Shown here in pieces: positions 48,045-59,911 of a stretch of DNA of 64,000 nucleotides (its first letter is position 1; every line of letters starts with the position of its first letter). The stretch covers positions 10,479,264 to 10,543,263 of the forward strand of contig NW_023998422.1 of the NCBI RefSeq assembly GCF_014805625.2, given 5' to 3'. Position numbers and translations under genes: made by a program. Below the pieces are notes generated by a model. It was not told where the DNA came from. It saw only the letters and a program-made list of their open reading frames with translations, and searched no databases. Source of the DNA: Glossina fuscipes (taxonomy: Eukaryota > Arthropoda > Insecta > Diptera > Glossinidae).

Positions 48045-48370
48045 TTGTGCCGTACGCTGCTTGTGGTATAAGGACATACATACAAATGTATGGAACACCC
48101 AGCAAGACCCGAAATAGACCCGTTTTTTTTTGTTATGCCGATCGAATTAGAATCCCTTTGCCTCCGTCTGTTGCTCTTATTTTCATGTGCATTCAAGCTA
48201 CAGATCGCAATATTGTATACTGGCATGTTGTGGTCCAAGGGCGAACGCTGTTGAGAATGAGGAGAACGCTGATCGGACCAATTTTTCGAACACTTCCCTA
48301 TATAAAGCCAAATTTTGATAAATCATCATAAGAATGATTTTAGGGTAGTGTAGGGTATTTAATACGAGAC
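48045..48370 (+). repeat. Family A dispersed repeat
   Basis: 'gtggtataaggacatacata', 'tggaacacccagcaagacc', 'atgccgatcgaattagaatc', 'gtccaagggcgaacgctgtt', 'gaacacttccctatataaag', closing with 'gtgtagggtattt'. The closing GTAGGGTAT is complementary to the opening ATACCCTAC seen in other copies. Confidence 0.8.
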
Positions 48371-48379
48371 CTTACTATT

Positions 48380-49270
48380 TTTACTTGTTTAGTATACAAA
48401 CTTCATTCATTTGATTGTTAATTATTTGTAAAACATTGAATAATCGCATAAAACTGACGATTTCATTTTTTATTTATTACATTTTTATGATTTTGTTGTC
48501 GTAGTTTTCTTATTTCCTGTTGAACTTTCATATTTGAATTTAAAAAACAAAAAAAAAAAAACAAAAAATAATAAGAAGAAGACGAAAAACATAAGGAATT
48601 AACTGCAATTGTTATCTTTATTTTCGCGCTTATTTTTGAAAAAAATTAATAAATATATTAATTGCCTTCTTGAGCTAGAAAAGCTCGAATATGACAATAA
48701 ATAAACATTAAGGAACGATAAGCAATGACCTTCCCTTCCAATTATAGTTACTACACACATATGCGCAACAAACATGCATGTGTACATATGCAAAAAAAAA
48801 AAATTTGTTTTTATTATTCCACTTACATAAAAGCAGATAGATAGAAATGGAGACTGTCAAGCGAGCGCATTTTAATTTATTTTAAATTTTTTTTAAGTTT
48901 TTTTTTTTTTTTTTTTTTTTTGATGTCATTATAAACGCAATAAATTGCAAACAAAAGTAAACGTGTACAAAATTTGAATTAAATTAAATACATTTTTTTA
49001 TTTTTTATATTTAATTACAGATTTCTTATGGACGAGGAAATGATATAAATAAAAATTAACCTATCTACGCAGTAACTCAAAGGTATTTAGAAAATTTTAT
49101 TTTTTATAAGAAAATCAAAAACAAATAAATAACTAAAAATAAATCTTTAATTATTTATTAATAAAATATCATTAAACGAATTGTTACTTGAAGTTTCCCT
49201 TCTATTCGAGTTAGAATTCGAAAAAGTTAGATACATTTTCAAGTTGGACGTACACAAATACTGAGGCCTA
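48380..49270. other. Non-coding, T/A homopolymers
   Basis: Poly-A at 48548-48561 and 48791-48801, poly-T at 48899-48921. No supported gene. Confidence 0.5.
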
Positions 49271-49284
49271 TGTATAGCTGTCCA

Positions 49285-49321
49285 TATCGATTAAACTGCT
49301 GACAGCTGTCAACTATCGATT
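49285..49321. promoter_or_regulatory. DRE / E-box palindrome / DRE cluster (promoter-like)
   Basis: TATCGATT at 49285-49292, the perfect 12-bp palindrome TGACAGCTGTCA at 49300-49311, and TATCGATT again at 49314-49321. Known: WATCGATW (DRE) and the CAGCTG E-box are two of the classic fly housekeeping core-promoter motifs, and they often occur close to the start site. Seeing all three within 37 bp in an AT-rich window is unusual. Inference: a TATA-less promoter, possibly for the frame at 49419 or for a minus-strand gene, since the motifs are palindromic. Confidence 0.55.
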
Positions 49322-49418
49322 CGCTGAAACGATTCGTCATTGAGTTTACTCGTTATCGACAGCCTTAAAGCGCCTTTCTTTTCCCTTCCGCTCTACCCAA
49401 TTCCTACCGATCAGCGCA

Positions 49419-49682
49419 ATGCCAAAAAGTATAAAATACATCCGGACAAAGATATATTTATATAAATAAAAAAGCATAGTTATTTTGGACCGAAGCCTTT
49501 CAGCATTATTCTTGCATCCGTCAACGAAAGGTGCAACTTTGCTAAGAGGTCCTGTAAAGTATGTTTGCATTTGGCGAATAAAATCAGTGCCACTGGCAGC
49601 GGGATCAGTTGACTATATTAGTCACGAACATTTAGCAAGTTCAGTGTACAAAGATTTTGACTCTATTTTATTACCTATATGA
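49419..49682 (+). CDS. Possible small two-exon protein (62 aa), unrecognised
   Basis: ATG at 49419 lies about 100 bp after the promoter-like cluster. Predicted exon 1 is 10 nt (49419-49428). The intron 49429-49503 (75 nt) runs from GTATAA to CCTTTCAG, and exon 2 is 49504-49682, in frame across the junction (A|CA, Thr). The protein starts MPKTLFLHPSTKG and ends FDSILLPI. No domain recognised. An AATAAA lies near 49884. Caveats: the donor is weak, a better donor (GTATGT) sits inside exon 2 near 49560 and could lead to a longer gene, and a 74-codon frame exists on the opposite strand (49570-49346). I give this as a candidate only. Confidence 0.3.
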
Positions 49683-49964
49683 TCAATTAGCCGGGGAGAT
49701 TAGCCCTCTTTATGCCTACTACGTTAATGACCAGGAAGAAATTGGGAGAGAGACACGAAATAGCCGCAAGCTATGAGTTGTAGTATGCGATCGATCGATA
49801 CGTGTTAAGACTTTGTCGACAGTGACTTCTGTAGAACTCCTGTGTGCTGACTTTTTAACTATTTGGCTCTGCTGTGTCTCCTTTAATAAAAACTTTAAAT
49901 ACTGTACACAGCCAAACAATTATTCCAATAGCAAGGCTTCCAAGAAAGGCGTTTTATGGGAAGT

Positions 49965-50220
49965 GATAGGGCAGCGATCCGAATCATTTTCGATAGCATT
50001 CGTTAATGTCAGTGTATCGAGTTTCAGCAAAATTTCTCAAAAATATCCGAACATAGGAAAACAAAATGGACGGATGGACAAAGAAATTGAGAAGCAGTAG
50101 AAACGCTTTCTAAATCGGTCGGTATAATAAAAAGTAGGTCTAGCTCATGTTCTTCTAGGTGTTGCGTTCAATCACACAAACTCTAATATACTCTTATACC
50201 ACAAGTTGCGTAGGGTATCA
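49965..50220 (-). repeat. Family A dispersed repeat, reverse orientation
   Basis: 'cgatccgaatcattttcg', 'agcattcgttaatgtcagtg', 'atggacggatggacaaag', 'aaatcggtcggtataata', 'ctaatatactcttataccac', ending with 'gcgtagggtat'. Confidence 0.8.
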
Positions 50221-50229
50221 AAACTTTCC

Positions 50230-51690
50230 CCTGACTATGTACTCATAGCGTTCATGCGCGACGATGGGTACACAAGATTCGCCCTAAGACTGATATGACT
50301 TTTTAAGTTGTTTTAATTAAAAAATTTCTTGCAACAAAAATGCGTTTAACTTTACTTACCGTTGCATGTACTCATACTGCAGCTAATTGTTTTCATTTTT
50401 TCTCATGAATCATAATTTTTCACACACTTGATAGTCTCCTCAACGGTACGAATTAAACATAGTGGTGAATTTCGTTGCACTTTTCTTTCTTTGTTAATTT
50501 GAACAAACCAAAAATTAAATTTTAATATTTTCTTTATTCAAAGAAAAGTTTCGCTTTCTTTTATAGAAACTAACAATTAAAAAAATATAAAAAAATTTAC
50601 GAAAAAGTCTCACTTAAAAAAAAAAAATTAAATAAAATAAAGTACTTTCACAATGTAAGAAAAATCATTAAAATTTTTTACATATTTTTTATATATATAT
50701 ATGCAAGAAAGTATTTCCCTGGTTTTCATAGAAGCCATGTATGTTCATCAATTTTAACTATATGAACTTTAACTTTGTTGTTGTGTTTCTTCTACTACTT
50801 TAATATAATTTTAAAATGAGATAGAGAGAGAGAGAGAGAGAGAGAAAAAAAAACACAAAAAACAGTTAATGAGCAATAAAACAAATCGTGTCCGATTATT
50901 AAGATATATGGTATAGAGCCTGAAGATTGTAGTTTTTCATTTTATGTAATCAGTTTTATGAAGTTCATTGATTCACGGTAATTATGATTAGCATTAAATC
51001 GTTTGCCAGTTTTATATCTTAAACGAATTTTTTAAGCAGTATTGCCTTTAAAGCCTAGCGAAGACATTTTCTTTTATAGCGCAATGAAAGTGTGAAAAAA
51101 GAGTGATTTCCATATAATGAGAAATTTATACGTTGTTGCGAAATTGTTGTTGCCAAATTTCACAAGAAATTTTTTTAACCTCCTCTCGCCCTTGACCGCA
51201 GCGATGAACTTATACTTCTTTATAATTGCATTTACTATGGCAATAATGAAAAGAAAAAAAGACTAATTTTGAAAAAAGCGGGAAGTAATCTTTCGACTGT
51301 CAATCTTATTGGATTATTTGCCGAACATTTATCATTAACGTTTGATGAAAATAACATCAGGCATATTAAACATATTGTTACGAAAATGTCATATTTGACA
51401 TATATTCTGGGAAAGCTGGACGATTTTCGGTGAAACCAAATTCCAAACAATGGGAAAGGCAGATACATAGTCATAGCGGTTTACCCGTCTCGTGCAGCGG
51501 ACGATTGCCGAAAGTATTAACAAGAATTAGCAGAATATCTGGCGAAAAAAAAGGCTTAGCCCAAAATTTTGGGAAATTCCTTCTAAAAGTTTTAGAATAA
51601 CTATGATTAGCTTTTAATCGCTTCCTAGTTTTATATCTTAAAAGATTTTCTTAGAAGAAAGAATGGCAGCAACTGAGGAAGGAGGGAGAA
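50230..51690. other. Non-coding; diverged 60-bp direct repeat, (GA)n
   Basis: 'tatgattagcattaaatcg' ... 'cagttttatatcttaaa' near 50982-51040 recurs as 'tatgattagcttttaatcg' ... 'tagttttatatcttaaa' near 51600-51655. (GA)n lies at 50824-50846 and (AT)n at 50690-50702. No gene recognised. Confidence 0.5.
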
Positions 51691-51703
51691 GATCCTTTCC
51701 TAT

Positions 51704-52290
51704 ATGCGTTCTACAAGGCAGAACAATCGAGACATATCCTTACGGATTTCAGAATGCCGAAAAGATGCTGAAGAACGTATGCCTGAGAAGCAGAAAGTTA
51801 TAGAAAATGTTGTTTGCCCGATTATAGTAGAGACTAATATAAAGTTAGCGAAAGAAGGCAGAGGAAACGCGCAACTGGCCGATGACGATCTCAAGGCAAT
51901 AGTAGTTGATAAAAAGGAAGCCAAGAAGCAAATCGATAAGGAAAATCGCTCAGCAAAAGCGTACCGGGCTCAGTGGGAAAGACGTATTTTCGAAGGCGAA
52001 TATTTGTGTTTAACGCACCAGAAATTTTGGTGGGCGCAAAAGTCAAGCCCGAAAGATATCATAAAAAACACCACAGAGGACCAAACGGACAGCAATTTAG
52101 CGTCAGAAAAATTGTGCAAGTGATTAAACGGAAATTCTACTTGGTGCATGAGACCTAGTCTAGCTGTATAATCGATCGTGTAGTGACAGATTGTCAGAAA
52201 ATTTGCAATCTAACTGGGAAGGGCCATGTGAAGCTATCACAAGCATAACTGATAGAGGCTATCGGATCCAGAAACATCAAAGCGCACGTG
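51704..52290 (+). pseudogene. Probable Ty3/gypsy integrase C-terminal relic
   Basis: An open frame of 139 codons (51704-52123) includes KKEAKKQIDKENRSAKAYRA followed by RRIFEGE. About 200 bp later, in another frame, comes DRLSENLQSNWEGPCEAITS followed by RGYRIQK. In Ty3/gypsy polyproteins the integrase ends with '..NAK.YN.RRR...F..GD.V' and then a '.L.P.WEGPY.V......YR.Q' (GPY/F) module, so the order fits. Frame changes and extra spacing show decay. No LTR, primer-binding site or other domains were found. The N-terminal part of the long frame is unrecognised. Confidence 0.45.
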
Positions 52291-52292
52291 AG

Positions 52293-52345
52293 CGACCATT
52301 GAGTTGCTAGTCGAGACTCTTGCCTACTCGGCCACTCAGGCGGAT
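52293..52345 (-). repeat. tRNA-derived SINE, 5' scrap
   Basis: On the minus strand: 'cgcctgagtggccgagtagg', 'caagagtctcgactagcaac', 'tcaatggtcg', then the similarity stops before the B box. The A box TGGCCGAGTAGG is better preserved here than in the other copies. It abuts the end of the gypsy-like relic. Confidence 0.7.
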
Positions 52346-52424
52346 ACTCAGATAATATATCTTCAAATGAGGAACGTACAGAGTAATTTTCAACATTGTG
52401 TTTTATTTACTATGTATCATTTAA

Positions 52425-52815
52425 AACTTTACATGGGCGTGACTGATTTTTCCCATTTTTAGATATGGATAGCAGGGCCTTTCATCAAGTAAATTTATGA
52501 GTAATGCGCAAAAACCCATAAATGTTTGTTTAGAGAACCGGAATTTCGTTCAGTTTACGCCTTATTTTGGGCTTAGGCACTGACTAATCTATTTGGTTTT
52601 CAATATTAACCTGCGTGCAAGAAATTCAAATGTTTCTTCAAAAATTGAAGCCGCAGGAGAAGACATTACGCAGACGGACACACGGACGGACTTACGCAAA
52701 TCGATTTAGAACTTGCTGCTAATCAAGGCGATACATACTTTGAGGCGATTCTGGATGTTGCAGACGTTCTGACAAAATGAGTACACCCCTGCTCTTCGGC
52801 CGTGGGTATAAATAT
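52425..52815 (-). repeat. Family B dispersed repeat, reverse orientation
   Basis: Contains 'gcgtgactgatttttccc', 'cagtttacgccttattttgg', 'caatattaacctgcgtgcaa', 'cagacggacacacggacgg' and closes 'cttcggccgtgggtataaat'. The last part is the inverted match of the start of the 61430 copy ('atttatacccatcgctgaag'). Confidence 0.7.
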
Positions 52816-52819
52816 TTTA

Positions 52820-54239
52820 CCTCTGTTATGAACAGCTACAGAATAAGAAGCGTTTTTCTTATATTCTCACATTCGAACTACAAAGTATCATCAAAATATA
52901 TATTACATGGAAGTCAGATACAATCTCGTGCCTCAATAGGCGAAAAAATATTCCAAGAAATTCTTGAGAACCCTTCCGCCATTTATTATGAGACTAAATT
53001 TATTGGTGTATTAAATTTAAATACACATGGATACACAAGAGGCGATCTTTATTTAGTTTGTTAAAGTCGATCTTATATATTAGTTGTGTCATCAGTTTTA
53101 CATAAGCCAAGGTCAAGTAGAGGAAACAATAAATAATTAACAGCTTTACGACAAATATAAATTTGAGCAATGTTTAACCAACTAAACCAGTTAAATGATT
53201 TGATATCAAATAAATTTAGTATTATTTCCGTTTATAATACTATTCAACACAATAACGATACCAGGTAGGCCATAAAAACATATATCAATAGATGAAAAGC
53301 AAAAAAAAAAAAAAAAAAAAAAATGCATACAACCCAAGTTTAATGATAATAATGACTTTTGTTTAAAAAATAAAAAAAGCTCAACATCATTATTGGAATG
53401 ATTCATTAGTAACGATTATAAATGATTCATCAACATTAGCAGAACATCATCATCATCATCATCATCATTAGTATTATCATCATCATCAATAATATCATCA
53501 TAATCATCATGCCAGCACCACGAACCATCGTGAATTATCAATAACATCTTAACAGCATAAATGAGTTATAAAATGGAAAATTAATTCAATTGTGAAATGT
53601 ATATAAACAATGTTGCCTAAGAAGTGATGTTATTAGTCTTATTCGATCTTCTTTATATTGAAGGAAACTTTAAATTATATATAATTTGCTGCTATGTTTG
53701 TTCGTTTAATTCGCTTGTGTGTAAATAAAAATTTTACGCACATAAACTTTAGACGAGACAATCAACTTTTCAAACTGTCAACGGACAACATATGCAACCG
53801 AAGAATATAAAGAGCATCAACATTAATATCAACATCAAATGTCAAACGATACACTCTGACGTTATATAGAAGAAGAGTAGACGCAGAGCCGACAAAGAGA
53901 TGTAACAACTGCAACAATGTCATAAGGCAGCATAAATAAATAAAAAAAAGAAAAGAAGCCTGGACGTAGACCATTTTCATGACCATAATGCTAACGATAA
54001 ATGGGCGAGCATATGCTATTATTGTCGTTGTTGTTGCTATTGTTGTTGTTTTTGTTGATATTGTTAGTAAAAAAGAAAAAAAAAAAAAAAATCAAATAAA
54101 ATGAAATTAAATCAGTGCAGTGAACAATAAGTCCAAGTGCATAAAAGAGCAGTTGCTTATGAATTTGTACGGATGTCCATATGACTGTGTTTGTATGATG
54201 TGTGCGATGATACAACATCATCATACAGCATCATCGTCG

Positions 54240-54270
<31 letters not shown>

Positions 54271-55665
54271 TATCAGTATATTGTTTGTTGAAACATGTGG
54301 GCAAGTGTTCAGACTGCTACGCGTATTCAGTTGAGCTATATAAATAACATACACTCATATATAGGCATTGTTGTCGTTGTCAACGCTTGACATCAGATAT
54401 ACGTACATATCACAGGTGATCATTCATTTTGGCAAGACATAGGCGAGCGTATATATATGTATGCACACATTTATGCATACTGTTACAGGTAACAGAAGCA
54501 GTCTTCAACTGGTATTGGCACCGGAAAAACTTTGGATTTATAGTCAAGAATTCACTTTTCCATCTAACGACAACAACAATGCAACAACAGCAGTGCACAA
54601 TTCCCTGACAGTGAAATGTTGTCCATTGCATGGGCTGTTTTGTTTTTTTTTTTTTTTTTTTTCCTTTTCTTTTTTTTTAACACGTACATTAACCAGCCAC
54701 GTTTTACCGCTTTGTTAGTACGTATGAACGAACATTCACACACTTGGTTCCATATACTTGCCTGTATACAGTATGCCATAGCCACTATGGGTGTGTATGC
54801 GTTGCGTGTTAAGAGATCACATACCACAAAAAATTCAAGAAAAAAAAAAATAAATAAATAAAAATAAGTTGCAAAAAAGAAAAATCCCGTTTCTTGTTTA
54901 ACAAAAAGGAAAACCTGTTGCAACATGTTTTAGCTAATGTTGCCGTTAAATTGTTGTTAATCCTCTACTTAAAGTACAAATAGTTCATACTTATGCTCGT
55001 ACATGCAAACGTTTTGGTATGTTATTGTTATTGTTGTTTTTATTATTATTGTTGATGATGAGTTACGTTGTTTGAAATAATTAATAGCTTTTTTTTTTTT
55101 TTCTTTGATTGTTGCTTCGCCTCCCTCTAGTATTCATACAGTCGAAATAGTTTGTGTTCAAAAGTTTTCAGAAAAGAATTTCTTTCAGTTAATTATCGTA
55201 AATATAGCAGGCAGGGTTTCCCATACGCCGGTTAATTGTAAGCGGGTATAAATATTCCAGAAAGAAAACGACATAACGACCATGACTATAAAAAAAGTTG
55301 TACGTAATGCAAACCAGTTTGAGAGAATAAACCCTATTATTAAGTATATAAATTTTCGGCCTTTCCTTCGTTACGTATAAAATGTACCCAAACAAATTTG
55401 TTCGTCATAAACATTTAACTTCTATAAGTTGGTAAAATTTCCGCTTCTCTGTTGTATTCGTATGTTTTTGCCAAGCGCGCATTGGGGCGGCAAGAAAGCA
55501 ATTAGGTTTTAAATTTTATTCCTTCGAATTTTTTTTTACGCCCAACGAAAACATTGTTGTTGCTCTTCTTCTTTCTTAAATATCCTATTTTTATATTTAA
55601 TTGGACTGCGATTGTTGCTTGCATTGAGAATCAATCCAATTCTTTTTATCTAAAGTGAAACTTTC
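52820..55665. other. Non-coding; dense (ATC)n/(CAA)n microsatellites
   Basis: Poly-A 53300-53322, (ATC)n 53443-53515, TTG/TTA triplets 54025-54070, (TCA/TCG)n 54228-54273, T tracts 54641-54680. Ser-, Met-, Asn- and Phe-run frames here are translations of those repeats. No gene. Confidence 0.65.
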
Positions 55666-55739
55666 CGATAATATTGGTCAAACAAACCACATTACGTGTT
55701 TATATTATAGTTAAGCAAGAAATAAATAAACAACAAATA

Positions 55740-56030
55740 ATGGCGTCCTTGCATCTCGGTACCCCATCATTAACTTTCCAAGCGAAAAACCAGCGCCTGT
55801 GTACTACTACTCGAATAAATAGTTTTGAAAGATTCTGCGTTGTTGCCCAATTCCCCAGGAGATGTTGTAATGTGATTACACTTCGACACTCCACCACTGA
55901 TCTTTCGAACGCAAACAGAATGCTTATTTATTCGAATGTAAGGTTTTAAAAAATTATGCGTTTTTGCCGAATTTCACGGGAGATGTTATAATGTATAGCT
56001 TGCACTTTGGCGTTCCGCCACTAATCGAAA
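55740..56030. repeat. Tandem ~121-bp repeat, about 2.3 units
   Basis: 'gttttgaaagattctgcgtt' at 55822 and 'gttttaaaaaattatgcgtt' at 55943 start corresponding text (121 bp apart), including 'gggagatgttataatgt' and 'c.ccactgatc'. The first part of an earlier unit ('ccccatcattaactttcc', 'cgaataaatag') precedes. The apparent 91-codon frame is repeat sequence. Confidence 0.75.
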
Positions 56031-56149
56031 CGCTTGATTAGGCAGTTCTCACAATAGATCCACTTTTCATCTTCTTTATTCGTCCGGACAAGAGAAAATG
56101 CTGTCTGCGAGCAAAGGCTCAAACCAAATTGTTTTTTACAGAGCTCCGT

Positions 56150-56290
56150 TAAGCCGTTAACAGAATTATGTTAAACGGTGTCTCGGAGCGATATAAGTGA
56201 AAATATAGTTAAAGTAGTACGTTTTGAAAATTTTTTAACAAAATATAATAAACAAAACTTGTCTTTATGTAAATTAATTAATATTTGAAA
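56150..56290. repeat. Family D repeat, single copy
   Basis: 'agaattatgttaaacggtgt' 'ctcgga' and 'aacttgtctttatgtaaatt' match the two tandem units at 2500-2742. Confidence 0.5.
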
Positions 56291-56714
56291 GGATAACATT
56301 TTAACATTAACGAAGTAAGTTTTGCTCGGAGAATTTTTTTTAGGGGACTTTTACAGTTTGCGTTATTGTATCCAATCCTTGTCTCCGACAGTCTCGATGA
56401 CTCGATGAGGAAAACCATGAAATCAACACTTCATCTAATTTTTTTTTTCTGTTTCCACATAATGCATAAATCGAAATATGTAAAGCTCAACAAAGCCATG
56501 TTGTATATACATAGGGAAAATACTGTACGTTATGCTATGAAATCGAAAGATAGTTTTTCCACTTGGTACTGTTATAATTTCGTCTAGGACGATATGGTAT
56601 CGGATTAGCAGCCACGTGGAAAATCCCTTAAAATTCAATGCGCTCCTTAATCCGCATAAGTAGTCGAGTAACAATGGCTATTATCAAGTTGGACGCTTTC
56701 GGTTTTAAGTCTTT

Positions 56715-56885
56715 AGAGTGGTAGAGTTTACTTTGATCGCAAGTACACTGAGTGCTCAGTCGATAAATGCATAACCACTCTCCATACACACACACAAGAC
56801 TGTGGCCACCATCTCCCATCCATTTTTCTTTCACAACTTTTTTTCGGACTATCACCGTGTTACACCTAAAGTCTACATCCCTTGA
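56715..56885. repeat. Family C dispersed repeat
   Basis: 'tggtagagtttactttgat', 'cactgagtgctcagtcgat', then 'tatcaccgtgttacacctaa' match 58275-58400 in order. The middle part differs. Confidence 0.6.
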
Positions 56886-56889
56886 TTTA

Positions 56890-57510
56890 TTGATCACACT
56901 GTAAATGGAAAGAAGTCCGTTTGTACGGATAATTTTCTTTAAGCGCGTTGGTGTGCGTATTTTATATATTTATTATAATGAAAAAACCTTTAGCTTTTAA
57001 TTTTTACCGCCTGCTGTGTTGCAGTTATGCATATGATAGATAGGTTTGTGTGCGCATGCACATCTACATGTAGACCGTAATCTAATATGATTTATGCTTG
57101 ATGTTTTTACTCATAAGCACTTTGTTAGGTTTACCGTTAGTCCATTACTAAGAACATGTTTGTGCACTGCACTACACTGCATTGCGATATTCTACCCTCT
57201 CTTTAAGCATTCATTCACTTTACATCTATTATTTGGTAGCTTTACTTTAACGGATAATTCACCAAAGATACAATTGTTGTTTGAGTAAGCGCAACATGAA
57301 TAGTGTGAGTTTTAGAGATTTATTAGTAATTATTTTTATGTCCCAAAGTGAGTAAATGATTTGTCATTAATATTTTGGAAACAAAATCCGATATATTTTC
57401 GTATGTAAATAATTTTTCCAAGTGTTTAACCGGATATTACTAAGCAGTTGTAAGATTTGTCTTCAACTATACATTAGAAAACTGCGTAACCTATTAAATC
57501 CGTAATTATA

Positions 57511-57550
<40 letters not shown>

Positions 57551-58270
57551 GAAAAAGCCTTTGTTCTAGAATTGTTTGTTATCAGTTGTTCTGGCTGAAA
57601 GATATGTGCGTGTAAAAATTCCACTGACCTAATTTTCTACTGTAACTAATTGAGAAGTTTTTTTTCTTTCAATTGATTGAATTGTAAGCGGTGAGCGAGA
57701 AAATCAAAGAAATATGAAAAAAAAAAAGAAAATTATAATATATCTATAGCTAACTATTTAATAGAAGAGTCGTTTTTTTTTTTTTTTTTGCAATCAAGAA
57801 ATGCTTTCATTCCATGTTTGATGCTCTTAACAAGAAAGCAAGGAAATCATTAATTCAAATGCAAGCAACTAGGTAGGCTAGATGGTGAGAAATGATATAC
57901 AAAAGGTAGTTGGGAAAAATACAAAGACTTTATAAGCGATTGGTGCTTTGAAGGTATCAATATATGTCAAATGCTAATTGACAGCTGATCCATGACGGGG
58001 AAGTGGCATAATAGTAGTTTAGCCAAGTAGTTAGTTAGTAAGCGCGGCCAGCAAAGTAGGTATACGTGGATTCAATGCCGTAGACTATACTTTAATTCCA
58101 ATTGGGGCAAAAGTATATCGAGCGAACACAATACGCAAATCGCTATCACTTACCATCTACTCTTTACTTGCCTTTCTCGAAAGTCACTATAGTAGCTATT
58201 TTTCCGGGTAAGTAAGTGAGTGCATAGTAATTGCGTCTAAGAAAGTTAGTGTTCGCGAGTTCCAAATTCA
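56890..58270. other. Non-coding; (AT)n
   Basis: (AT)n at 57516-57547 and poly-T at 57773-57789. Around 58000-58080, 'agtggcataatagtagtt' and 'acgtggattcaatgcc' loosely resemble A and B boxes of a tRNA-like repeat, but too weakly to call. Confidence 0.5.
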
Positions 58271-58274
58271 GTGA

Positions 58275-58410
58275 GGTAGAGTACACTTGGTCGCAGATAT
58301 AGTGAGCGCTCGGTCTACGAAATGCACTCTCCTTCTCTCTCTCTCCTTGCCCCTCTCTTGCCGCTTGGTTCTGGCCATCGCCGTGTTACACCTACAGCAG
58401 GCATCCGCTG
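58275..58410. repeat. Family C dispersed repeat
   Basis: 'gaggtagagtacacttggtc', 'atagtgagcgctcggtcta', a CT-rich tract (58328-58365), then 'catcgccgtgttacacctac'. Same order as at 56715; a weak third match lies at 4985-5045. Confidence 0.6.
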
Positions 58411-58414
58411 AATG

Positions 58415-59879
58415 ATTGGACAAGACAACAAAGATCCTTTTCGAAAGCGTTATTGAAGATCATAAACGATAGAAATTTAGGGTTTCAAAGCGCTCCTTCT
58501 TGTCGAGAATTAATCAACAGAAAGAAAATGATATTGGCATGGCTAAAGTCCAGTAAAAACGACCTAAAACTCTTACGCGTTTGTCAATGATGTGGACCGT
58601 TAGGGGTTAGAGGATAACGCTAAACTTTTGGAGAAAGCTTCCCAAAACCTAGCACACACCCGATCTAATTTGAAAGAAAGGTGCTTAAATGACTTTTTGT
58701 TCCCGACCTCATCTGCAAAGCGTTAGAGCCTCGCTCGAACGGTTTCTAAAGCAATCGACGGCAAGTGGGTGATAGTTAAAATAATGCAAAAAAATTGAAA
58801 GCAAAAGTGAAAATATTTTACACATTGTTCCTTGCCATAACTTCTGCACTAGTTCTTTCTACATACTAGGATTTGGCCTTGGACGGCAATTAGAACGGAT
58901 TAAACTAAAATACCTGGAAATTATGAAGAGAAAATGTGCAAAATCTTATGCAGTTATTATCTATATATAGCTTGGATTTAAGGAAATTTCTTTGAATGAT
59001 TCCCAGTATACTCTAAGTCGGTTTTAAGGGAGTGTTAAGAAAATCAGTTGTCATGAAACTGTTTGATCAAGAGCTAAAGTCTAATCTATTATATATATAG
59101 CGTAGTTATGGAACGAAATCATCGATTAAAGGGTGCATTTGTGGGGTTATAGTCTTGACTTATCGTAATAATCAATCTATTATTATAGAGATGTACTTTG
59201 CAAAACTGTTATAGAAAAAAGGTTTAGCTTTTTGAAGCTGTTACCTGTATGTAGAACATTGAAAAATTGATTTAAATAATAATAATAGAGAAAAAAAAAA
59301 GGTTCATATGTATATATACTTGTACAATCTTACATAAGTTCTATCTATCATTATAGAAACATTAGATTTTCTCTATTCTCTAGCCTCCTCTCACCGTCGA
59401 TCATTTGTGTTTTTCTTGTTGTTGTCTTGTTGTCTGTCTTGCTTCTTCTTACGAAATGACTAACTAATTATCATTAGAACCATGTCTGTGCAGCAATTGC
59501 ATGTTCTCCATGGTCCAGATGATTTTCGAGTAATTTAAAGAATAAGTGAACGGTAAAGTAGCCTTTCTTCGCTGCTGTGCCAGCAGAGTAATAAGGTAGA
59601 AATTGTATGGAATTTATGCATAAATAATTTAAATTGTTATGTTCGTACTGCGCATGTGTATGCTTTTCCTTTTTTTTTTTTGTTTTTTTTTTTTTTAAGT
59701 AAATTTATCTGATTGCATCATATTAAGTTGTGGTGCTGTTGCTGCTGCTGCTGCTACTACTGCTGTTGTCCAGTTATTGGCTCTATTACGTATTAAGTTA
59801 ACCAGTTTAACTACATGCTGATGTTATTTTTGTTTATTTATTTTTTTGGAAATATTGTGTGTTATAGGCTTCCAAGTCT

Positions 59880-59911
<32 letters not shown>

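Noticed and set aside
49346..49570. 74-codon minus-strand frame opposite the small spliced candidate
   Set aside because: Plausible on its own, but no intron or poly-A support, and the promoter-like motifs lie beyond its stop. Kept only as an alternative.
54120..54347. Frames with Ser or Met runs on both strands
   Set aside because: Products of the (TCA)n/(ATC)n microsatellite at 54228-54273.
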